DNA of 64,000 bases from Stieleria mannarensis. GTDB lineage: Bacteria > Planctomycetota > Planctomycetia > Pirellulales > Pirellulaceae. Shown here piece after piece: positions 8,757-16,112 of this stretch. The DNA lies in contig NZ_JACEHH010000022.1 in assembly GCF_014154935.1 (NCBI RefSeq), positions 62,001 to 126,000 on the forward strand, in the 5' to 3' direction. Every line of letters starts with the position of its first letter. The stretch's first letter is position 1. The translations under genes were made by a program, and so were the position numbers. The notes beneath the pieces are model-generated. The model ran no database searches, was not told the DNA's origin, and saw only the letters and a list, made by a program, of their open reading frames with translations.

Positions 8757-10069
8757 TTCGTCGCTCCGGCTTGGTTGGCGGTCGAATCATCCTGCTGAAG
8801 TCGTCCGACGACATCGGCCGCGGCGGATTCGACCAATCCCGCGACCCATTGATCATCAGCAAACGGGAACGCCGCCTGGTCGTCATCCCCCTTGAGTTCC
8901 TTGGGCAGCTTTTTGGTCAGCCCGGCGAGTTCACGCTCGACGTGCGTTGCCAGCGACGGATCGTTGCGCAGACCCTCCAGCACCGATGCCAGGCTTTCCA
9001 ATGGGCCGTCGAAATCGAGCGAGACTTTTGGGTCGCTGGGCATCGCCGTTCGGATCTTGACGTCTTCCAGCCAAACCAATTCGTCGCCGGCGGCAACACT
9101 GATCGCCTGCAATTCCGCTCGAATCCAATCGGCATTCTGGTGCAGCGAAGCGTGCAACGCCGACTGGCCGACCAATCGGACGCGGGCCACCAACAGACGT
9201 CCCTCACAGGCATCGATTTGATCGGCGACCCAATGTTGGTAAGCATCCAGGATCTGATCGCGCTCCTGCATTTGGCTTACATCGATCCGGCACTCGTGCC
9301 AACGCAACACGTCCAGCGGGCGAAACTCGTATCGGCATTGGTTTCTCGAATCGACTTCGATCAACACGCATCCCTTGGCGCCTTGTTCGCCGATGTGCCG
9401 GCCCTGCAAGTTTCCGCTGAAAACGATCGGCGGTCCGCCTTCGATTCTGTGATCGCCGCGAACGTGGATGTGGCCGAGCGCCCAGTAGTCGTACTCTTTG
9501 TCGGTCAATTGTGCCGGTGTGCAGGGCGCGTAATGTGCGTGCGCGGTCGCACCTTCCAATCCCGTGTGCAGCATGCCCAGATTGAACATGCCCGCGGTGG
9601 CTTCGGGATACTTTGCCGCCAGATTGGCTTTCTCGGCACGGCTGCGAAACGATTGGCCGTGAACGGCGACGCCGATGTCTTCCAGATACCTCGATTCCGC
9701 TTTGCCGGTTTGCAGAAACAGGTCGCTGCCGTCGGGATTTTTGGGCAGCGGCAACGATGCCGTCATCAGGTTTGCGGCGTCATGGTTGCCGCGGATGACC
9801 AGCATCGGGATTCCGGCCGCGACCAATTTGGCCGCCTCTTTGACAAACGCCAAACCGGTGTTTTGGTCGGGCCAGTCGCCGTCGTACAAATCGCCAGCGA
9901 TCACGACCAAATCGACGTCTTCATCGATCGCAAACGCCGTCATGTTTTCGAGCGCTCGACGTGACGCGCGACGAATTCGATGGGCCGGTGCACTGTCGTA
10001 GCGGTCCAGCTTTTTCAGCGGACTGTCCAAATGAATGTCCGCCGCGTGAAGGATCTTTCGTGTGGTCAA
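8753..10069 (-). CDS. YhaO/SbcD-like metallophosphoesterase DNA nuclease
   Basis: A 438-residue Mre11/SbcD-type nuclease. All calcineurin-like phosphoesterase motifs are present in order: ADIHLDSP (DxH), VIAGDLYDGDW (GD), VIRGNHDA (GNHD), LHTGLEGATAHAHYAPC (metal His), and WALGHIHVRGDH (GHxH). These bind the two Mn/Mg ions that cleave DNA phosphodiesters. The C-terminal third is a capping or partner-binding region. The start is TTG at 10069, since the first beta strand KILHAADIHLD begins five codons later. The gene overlaps the ATPase gene by 4 bp. The AddA-like gene is 139 bp upstream, separated by a palindromic repeat. Confidence 0.92.
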   Translation of the reverse strand: MTTRKILHAADIHLDSPLKKLDRYDSAPAHRIRRASRRALENMTAFAIDEDVDLVVIAGDLYDGDWPDQNTGLAFVKEAAKLVAAGIPMLVIRGNHDAANLMTASLPLPKNPDGSDLFLQTGKAESRYLEDIGVAVHGQSFRSRAEKANLAAKYPEATAGMFNLGMLHTGLEGATAHAHYAPCTPAQLTDKEYDYWALGHIHVRGDHRIEGGPPIVFSGNLQGRHIGEQGAKGCVLIEVDSRNQCRYEFRPLDVLRWHECRIDVSQMQERDQILDAYQHWVADQIDACEGRLLVARVRLVGQSALHASLHQNADWIRAELQAISVAAGDELVWLEDVKIRTAMPSDPKVSLDFDGPLESLASVLEGLRNDPSLATHVERELAGLTKKLPKELKGDDDQAAFPFADDQWVAGLVESAAADVVGRLQQDDSTANQAGATK

Positions 10070-10110
10070 GGTTGCGTGGGGACTGGGGGGGGAAGGCGTG
10101 GGATAGGGTC

Positions 10111-10194
10111 CCGCCGCAGCTCGGTTTTCGGGTCGTGGACGAGGCGACGAGTCTCTTCGGATTGTGCTCTATGAGGACTCCTTGCGTCGTCCAC
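10111..10194 (-). repeat. 84-bp palindromic intergenic element (copy 1)
   Basis: This copy matches 46817-46900 with the same 84-bp length and the same strand. The core is an imperfect inverted repeat with arms at 10135-10153 and 10176-10194 (16 of 19 positions pair; outer bases GTGGACGA / TCGTCCAC). It lies 15 bp after the stop of the AddA-like gene and 42 bp before the YhaO-like start, all on the minus strand. Confidence 0.8.
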
Positions 10195-10208
10195 TACCAG
10201 GATCCGAT

Positions 10209-12731
10209 TCAGCGTTCAAACCAGTTCGAATCTCCGTCTTCGTACAATAACGTCTCTCCTGCGGTCGGATCGGTGTCCACGCCCAGGGCGGCGTGGATCA
10301 ATGCGGCGGGCTTTTTGTCGTCACATTTGCAAGGCTGGACGACCATGTACAGGGCTTGCCGGGCGCGCGTCATCGCGACGTACAACAAGCACAGCGCCTC
10401 GGTCATTTTCCCGGCGGCGTCTCGGCCGAACGCTTTTCGCCACGAGGAATCAAGGAAGTGCCAGGCTTCACTGGTCAAGAACCTGGACAGCCCGACCGGC
10501 GGGTCGGTCAACTTGCGTGAATCGGCGACGCACAGCGGCGGCCGCCCGGTCAGACTGCCGTCGAGTTCGGGCAGAAACACGGCGTCGAATTCCAAGCCCT
10601 TGGACTGGTGCACGGTCATCACGCGGACCGCCGCCGATTGCGGCCGCTCGACGCGTTTCTCACGCACCATCCGCACGAAATCTCTCAGCCGATCGGTCGC
10701 GTTGGGTTCGTACGAAACCGCCAACTGAATCAATTGTTTCAAACGCGTCGTGTCGCGCGGGCCACAAACCGGGGCGATCACACCGGCCAGGTGTTGAATC
10801 GTTCGTGCGATCCCAACTTCGGTGACCAGCTCGCGAACAGAATCGGCCGACATGCCGTCAACGTTCCCCAGCGGCGAATGGTCGACGTGGAATTTCCAGC
10901 GGCCGTCGGCGGGATGCTCGGCCATCATCAGCGCCGACAGGATCAAATCGACCGCCGCCGAATCGACCAGCGGGTTACCGCCTTCCTGGCTGACGTCGAC
11001 ATTAAGTTGTTCCAACAGAAAGATCAACTTCGCGACGCCTTTGTTGGTCCGCGTCAAGACACCGATCGAACGCCCCGGCGCCGCGCGGGCCAGTTCGGCG
11101 ATCCGGCGGGCGGCAAGTTCGTAACAGGCTTGGGCCTTTTCCGCGCTGTCGCGGCTATCGATCTTTTCGCACGTTTCCATGCGGACATAACCTGGCAGCG
11201 AGTCTTTGAATGCGACGTGATCCGGGAACCGCTTGGCGAACTGAACCACCGCGCGGGCTTCATACGTTGCCTTGTCGGCGTCATGACCGCCAGCGGCCGC
11301 GTCGGCGATCTTGTGTCGCGTGAGGTTTTGAAAGACTCGGTTGACCACATCCATGATCACCGGGCTGCTACGGAAACTGGTGTTCTGCTCGACCGACTCG
11401 ATGCCATCGATTTCCGCGCCGACGGCATCAAAAATCTCCGCCACGCCGCCACGCCAACCGTAGATCGCTTGCTTGGTGTCACCGACACAGAAAAACGATC
11501 GCGACACCGCAGACTCCGGATCCGGGTCGGGATCGACGGTCGCATCGGCGGCACGAAACGCCAGCGGCCGGAGGACTTGCCATTGGGCCGGCGAGGTGTC
11601 TTGAAACTCGTCCAGCAGCACGTGGTCGATCGCACCGTCCATGCGTCGGCTGATCGACCGGTGATCGACCCGAGAAAACTGGTCGGCCAGCCGCACGGCG
11701 ATGTCGTCAAATCCGAGCGTGCGCAGGGATTGTTTAAGTTGCGCGACTTGTCCGTCGTACAACGCCAGCACTTGTCCGGTCGCATCATTCTGGGCGGCCA
11801 ACAGGGACAGGGTGTTGGAGCGGGCCGCGGCATACAACGCTCCCAAGGCGTCGTCGATCCCCTCGGGCAATTTGGATCGCCCCAGCTTGGGTTGCTCGCC
11901 GTCGCGTTTGGCTTTGGCGTAGTTCTTGATCAACGTTTCGGTCGTCAGCGAATCGAATTGTCGCGTTTCCAACAATTCCGCCATCGCATCGAACTTCGCC
12001 CGCACCGATTTCTGTGGCGGCTGTGACAATCGCAGCGCCCCGGCGGCGGCGGTCAACGCGGCATCATCGGGCGTGGTCGGGGCGTCCAATCGGGTCCAGG
12101 CATCGGGGGCCGTTTGTCGTGCTTGGGTGTAGGTGCCCGAGACGATTTGGATCAATTCGCGAACGATCGAGCGTTTGGTTTCCCCTTTGCTGAGCATCGA
12201 CAGCAACGTCGCCAGTTCGCCGGGCTGGAGCATCGAAACCATCGAATCGACCGCGCGTTCACGCAACCAGGCCTCTTCGATTTCATCGGTCAAACGCCAC
12301 ACCGGCGGCAGTTGCAATTCGAACGGGAACGATTTGGCCAACTGGGTGAACAAGCTGTCCAGCGTGCAGATGCGGACGCGATGGATGGATGCGACCAGCC
12401 GCTGCAACAATTGCAAACACAGGCTCCGCGGCAACGTTTCCAGCCCGACCTGTCGCCGCAAATCCTCCAGCGCCGAATCGTTTGCGGGATCGGCCGCTTC
12501 GGCCAAGGTCAACAGGATCCGCTCCAGAATCTCGCCGGCCGCCTTGCGCGTGAATGTGGTGGCAAGAATCGACTCGGGCGCCGCACCTTGGAACAGGATC
12601 TGCAACAGCCGAGCGGTCAAGCGGTACGTTTTTCCGGTGCCGGCCGAGGCCCGCACCAAAACCGGCGGCAGGCTGCCGTCAAGAAACACGTCACTGGGGG
12701 AACGATCGCGGGATGCCACTTCGCTGCTCAT
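10209..12731 (-). CDS. AddA/RecB-like UvrD-family helicase without nuclease domain
   Basis: An 840-residue superfamily 1A helicase. Motif I is ASAGTGKTYRL (about 28-38), followed by ILATTFTRKAAGEI, motif II LLDEFQDTSPAQW, motif III VGDTKQAIYGWRGG, motif V VMTVHQSKGLEFDAVFLPE and motif VI LLYVAMTRARQALYMVV. The protein ends about 50 residues after motif VI, whereas AddA and RecB proteins continue for several hundred residues into a PD-(D/E)XK nuclease domain; that domain is absent here. The ATG at 12731 overlaps the stop of the upstream AddB-like gene (ATGA), so the pair is coupled. The likely role is the motor subunit of a double-strand-break resection complex, with the nuclease supplied by the partner. 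Confidence 0.88.
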   Translation of the reverse strand: MSSEVASRDRSPSDVFLDGSLPPVLVRASAGTGKTYRLTARLLQILFQGAAPESILATTFTRKAAGEILERILLTLAEAADPANDSALEDLRRQVGLETLPRSLCLQLLQRLVASIHRVRICTLDSLFTQLAKSFPFELQLPPVWRLTDEIEEAWLRERAVDSMVSMLQPGELATLLSMLSKGETKRSIVRELIQIVSGTYTQARQTAPDAWTRLDAPTTPDDAALTAAAGALRLSQPPQKSVRAKFDAMAELLETRQFDSLTTETLIKNYAKAKRDGEQPKLGRSKLPEGIDDALGALYAAARSNTLSLLAAQNDATGQVLALYDGQVAQLKQSLRTLGFDDIAVRLADQFSRVDHRSISRRMDGAIDHVLLDEFQDTSPAQWQVLRPLAFRAADATVDPDPDPESAVSRSFFCVGDTKQAIYGWRGGVAEIFDAVGAEIDGIESVEQNTSFRSSPVIMDVVNRVFQNLTRHKIADAAAGGHDADKATYEARAVVQFAKRFPDHVAFKDSLPGYVRMETCEKIDSRDSAEKAQACYELAARRIAELARAAPGRSIGVLTRTNKGVAKLIFLLEQLNVDVSQEGGNPLVDSAAVDLILSALMMAEHPADGRWKFHVDHSPLGNVDGMSADSVRELVTEVGIARTIQHLAGVIAPVCGPRDTTRLKQLIQLAVSYEPNATDRLRDFVRMVREKRVERPQSAAVRVMTVHQSKGLEFDAVFLPELDGSLTGRPPLCVADSRKLTDPPVGLSRFLTSEAWHFLDSSWRKAFGRDAAGKMTEALCLLYVAMTRARQALYMVVQPCKCDDKKPAALIHAALGVDTDPTAGETLLYEDGDSNWFER

Positions 12732-15613
12732 TGGTCGCCCTCTCCTTCGCCCGCCGAGGCGGTGGCCAGCATGCGACTGGCCACCCCGGTCTGCAGGATC
12801 ATCTCGTAATCGTCGTACATCACCCCTTGCTCGTTTGGTGAAAAATCACAGGCAAAGATGCGGCGGACGCATTGATGGATCAGATCCATCGCCTGCTGCA
12901 TCAACGGTTCGCCGAACTCCGCCAGGTTGATCTTGGTCTCGTCGGCTTTATCGCTGACGTTAAAGTACCCCAGTTGGACCTCTTGCGGCGGCGCCTCGAT
13001 GCCCAGAAACGGGACCATCATCCGGTACAGCGGCAATTGCAAATCGATCCATTCAAACTCGCCGGTGTCACGGTTCTTGCGGAGATGTTTTTTCTCGGGT
13101 TTGTGGCCGTGGGTCTTGTAATCCAGGATCGCCCACTGTCCGGTTTGCTCGTGCCGGTCGATGCGATCAAACCGTCCTCGCAGTCCCATTTTTTTTCCGT
13201 CCACGGTGATGCCCGCGCCTTTGGATTCTTCGACGCTGGCCTCGGTCGCGTGGATCCGCCAACCCTGGTCGATTCGTTTGGCTTGTTCGGCGGCGACGAA
13301 ACGCAGACGCTGCTCGGCCTGTCGGACTTGAAGCCGCACCGCACTCTCGGAGTGATCGCCATAGTGGTTGGCCGCATAGTCGTGCAGATGGTGGCGTAAC
13401 GATTCAAAGATCCGTTTCTCGTCCGCTTCGTCTTTCTCGTCGGACTCGCCAAAGTGTTCCACCGCAGCGTGGACCAGATCGCCGAACTGGTTGGCGGCAA
13501 GCTCGCGGGCCAAATCGTCGACCGGTTTGAGATGCAAGACGTGCCGCAGGTAGAACCGATAGGGGCATTCCAAGTAAGCCTTGAACGCCGTCACACTCAT
13601 CGTTTTGACCGGGCATTCGGTGGTCTGAATCTTGGGAATCGGCAACTCCGTTGTCGCTCGGTCGTTGTCCCAGCGGTGGCTGACGTTGTCCTTGTGACGC
13701 GTTCCGCCCAACAGCGTTCGAATGCGACGGGCGACGTCCTCGGCCGGCGATGCGGCCAACAATCGGCTCGGCGGCGTGGGGGAACCATCGGCGGATCGTT
13801 TGCCGACAATCAAACGCACGTCCTGGCGGGTCGAGAGCAACAATTGCGTTGCGTAGGCGTCGCGGGCATAGCGTCGTTCGTTGTCGGCGATGCCCAGGCG
13901 TGAACGCAGCGATCCGGGCAAGAACGGATCACTGGTGACCGCCGCGGGGACATAGGGATGATTGAATCCGACCACCACCATGGCCGGCGAATCATCCAAT
14001 GCCAGATCCAACCAGCCATGGATCTGGACGTCGTCGTCGCCCCGCGCCTGGCCGACACGCAAATCGGCCAACCGTGCGGCAATCATTTCCAGCGCCGATG
14101 CGGCCGAGACGGGCACGTCCAAGTGGCCGCTGAGTTTTGTGAACCGCGTCAAAAGCTCACGAGCCTTGGCCACCGCTTCGGCCGTCAGTCGGCGATCGTG
14201 AGAAATCGCATCGTCGCTCGAAAATCCGGCATAGATCGAATCGAGCCATTCCAGCAAGCACAAGCACCAATCGGCGATCGGTCGTGTGCGAACCGACGCG
14301 GCCGACGCAGGGGATGGAATCAATTCCGAAAGCCACTCCAGCACGGCCGTGCGGAGCTGGTCCGCGACGGGATAGTGCTTCATCGCGGCCGCCGGCAGCG
14401 GATCGGCCAGATTCACCGGCAGATGATTGGCCAACATTTGATCGAGCGGGATCAGGTAGTCTTGCGACGCGGCGAGCCGTGACGTCAGGACGCGGTGGAC
14501 ATCGCCGTGCCGGACCAGTGCCGCCAGCGAACGCCAAGTCGGCCTGGCGACCAGGGTGGCGGTCAGGGAGATCAATCGCCCCACCGCCGTCGATGCGACG
14601 GTCCAACCGAGGTGGCGGTAGCTGGACAACCCGCAACCGTCCAACTGCATTTCCGTAGCGGCGACGTGGGATTCGTCCGTCACACCGACCGCAATTTGCC
14701 CGGTCCGATGGGAAGCGGCAAATTCCGTCACCGCCTCGCTGACCGCGGTGGCTTGATCGGCGATGTCGCCGGCCGGCACCAGATGTTGATCGGTCAGCGG
14801 CAACTGCAACTTGGAAAACGCATCGGTTTTCAGGCATCCCAGGTCGTCAAACCACGACGCGTTGTCGGCTGGGGCGGCGATGTAAGCCACCAGGTCACCG
14901 TCGACCGCCTTGATCACATTGGCCACCGAGGGGTTCAAGTCGCTGGCGCCGATCAGGACGATCCGGCGGTCGGAGCGAATGGTGTTGCGTTTGATCGCGC
15001 GGCGTCGCTGCTGGTGCGGATCGCTGATGCCGGCCGTCGCCAGCTGGCCGAGGTAGATTTCATGGAGCTCTTGCAGCAATTTCCAGCGTTGTTTTTCGTC
15101 CGCGCCATCGCTGGCGGTCACCACGTCGGTGAAACTCACGTCATGGGCTGCCAGATCGGCCGTCAAACGTCGCAGCGTGCCGGCGAGTTCCAGCCACGGC
15201 CCGATCGCCTCGGTTTCCGGCAAAACGGGCAACAAGGGCCGCAGCGACGTGGCGTCCCGCTGGCGCAACACCCGCGCCCAAGCCAAGGTTTGCTCGAATT
15301 CAATCGCGATCGGATTCTCGGGTTCATACAGGGCTTCGGCCAGGTCCCCGGAGGTCAGAATCCGGGGTGCGGAGTATTGCAGCCCTTGGGATTCCGCCGC
15401 GCTGCACAGCAAGTTGCCGAACCGCAGGGCCGATTGAGCCGTCGGCAGCACACAGATCCAATCGCTGAAATCCGATACGGCGTTTTTCGTGGCGGAATCG
15501 ATCATCATCCCCGCCACCATCATCTCCGCCACCTGGGGCAGCAACGGCCGATCCCAACCGACAAACTCACGCCGGCACCCCCGCGTGGGCAAAAGATCAT
15601 CTGACACGGCCAA
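12728..15613 (-). CDS. AddB-like PD-(D/E)XK nuclease / inactivated-helicase subunit
   Basis: A 961-residue protein of the AddB/RecC-like class. The N-terminal two thirds are a helicase-like fold without a recognisable Walker A. The C-terminal part is a RecB-type nuclease: SVTAFKAYLECPYRFYLRH (about 665-683), then GRFDRIDRHEQTGQWAILDYKTHG with the Asp and DYK catalytic residues, and WIDLQLPLYRMM. AddB enzymes normally hold an iron-sulfur cluster with one Cys before and a CxxC..C group after the nuclease motifs. Here only the first Cys is seen; the tail (ACDFSPNEQGVMYDDYEMI) lacks the later group. The start is TTG at 15613, the first start before the conserved FVGWDRPLLPQVAEMM. It heads the minus-strand cluster that runs down to 5205. 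Confidence 0.85.
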   Translation of the reverse strand: MAVSDDLLPTRGCRREFVGWDRPLLPQVAEMMVAGMMIDSATKNAVSDFSDWICVLPTAQSALRFGNLLCSAAESQGLQYSAPRILTSGDLAEALYEPENPIAIEFEQTLAWARVLRQRDATSLRPLLPVLPETEAIGPWLELAGTLRRLTADLAAHDVSFTDVVTASDGADEKQRWKLLQELHEIYLGQLATAGISDPHQQRRRAIKRNTIRSDRRIVLIGASDLNPSVANVIKAVDGDLVAYIAAPADNASWFDDLGCLKTDAFSKLQLPLTDQHLVPAGDIADQATAVSEAVTEFAASHRTGQIAVGVTDESHVAATEMQLDGCGLSSYRHLGWTVASTAVGRLISLTATLVARPTWRSLAALVRHGDVHRVLTSRLAASQDYLIPLDQMLANHLPVNLADPLPAAAMKHYPVADQLRTAVLEWLSELIPSPASAASVRTRPIADWCLCLLEWLDSIYAGFSSDDAISHDRRLTAEAVAKARELLTRFTKLSGHLDVPVSAASALEMIAARLADLRVGQARGDDDVQIHGWLDLALDDSPAMVVVGFNHPYVPAAVTSDPFLPGSLRSRLGIADNERRYARDAYATQLLLSTRQDVRLIVGKRSADGSPTPPSRLLAASPAEDVARRIRTLLGGTRHKDNVSHRWDNDRATTELPIPKIQTTECPVKTMSVTAFKAYLECPYRFYLRHVLHLKPVDDLARELAANQFGDLVHAAVEHFGESDEKDEADEKRIFESLRHHLHDYAANHYGDHSESAVRLQVRQAEQRLRFVAAEQAKRIDQGWRIHATEASVEESKGAGITVDGKKMGLRGRFDRIDRHEQTGQWAILDYKTHGHKPEKKHLRKNRDTGEFEWIDLQLPLYRMMVPFLGIEAPPQEVQLGYFNVSDKADETKINLAEFGEPLMQQAMDLIHQCVRRIFACDFSPNEQGVMYDDYEMILQTGVASRMLATASAGEGEGDQ

Positions 15614-16112
15614 GCATCCCCCCCTTTTGAAAATCCGTTCCGGCTAGTGCTTTGTCAGCATTTTATTTTCGGGTTGCGTTTGTCGAGCGGAAAAGGGGGC
15701 AGGTACCAAAAACCAAATGGCCCGAAGGGTGCTTCGCATTTTTGGTACCTGACCCCTTTTCCGCGGCACCCCAAGTTTAAAAGTTGCCCCCGCACTAGCC
15801 CTGCTGCGTTGTTGTCGAGCATCGCTGTGACACGTTTGGTCCAATCCTATCGATTCACGGCGTTTGATGTGACCCGTGGCGGAGAGCAACGCCATGTCAG
15901 CCGTATCAATCGCGACAAACGATTCCAGCGTTACAGCCGTTGGAGCCCCGAGAATCGTTAATGTCGCGCCAACACGCATCCGATACGTAAACCAACGGAC
16001 ATTCAGCGCGCAATCGCTGCGTGCCGTCGGTGTGCCGAGGGGGGCACATCCTTTCGATGGACCCGATGACGGTCCATTGGGGCCGAAAACACCGGGATGA
16101 CAGGAACGCGGC
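15614..16112. other. Intergenic region between divergent genes (about 500 bp)
   Basis: This stretch separates the DNA-repair cluster (minus) from the pilus-N/BON gene (plus), so promoters for both should lie here. It contains one clear structure, the GGTACC inverted repeat at 15691-15760. The remaining 350 bp have only short open frames whose composition does not look coding. No RNA gene was recognised. Confidence 0.5.
15691..15760. repeat. Inverted repeat with GGTACC-containing arms
   Basis: Arms of 22 bp at 15691-15712 and 15739-15760 are nearly perfect complements. The left arm starts AAAAGGGGGCAGGTACC and the right arm ends GGTACCTGACCCCTTTT, with one mismatch. A 26-bp spacer separates them. 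The arms resemble widely dispersed GGGGTCAGGTACC-type palindromes seen in many bacterial genomes, often near RAYT transposases; that link is recall and inference. No transposase is present in this window. Confidence 0.8.

Noticed and set aside
10099-10108. GTGGGATAGG resembling the head of the GTGG repeat
   Set aside because: Only ten bases match and no hairpin follows, so it is not counted as a copy.
10608-12026. 472-codon open frame on the plus strand
   Set aside because: It lies antisense to the AddA-like helicase with all SF1 motifs; such shadow frames are expected in GC-rich genes.
14495-15604. 369-codon open frame on the plus strand
   Set aside because: It is antisense to the AddB-like gene, which has clear nuclease motifs; the translation has no family features.
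5205-15613. Calling the four-gene cluster a known anti-phage system (Gabija, Wadjet or similar)
   Set aside because: The domains do not match the required components of those systems; a repair role explains them more simply.
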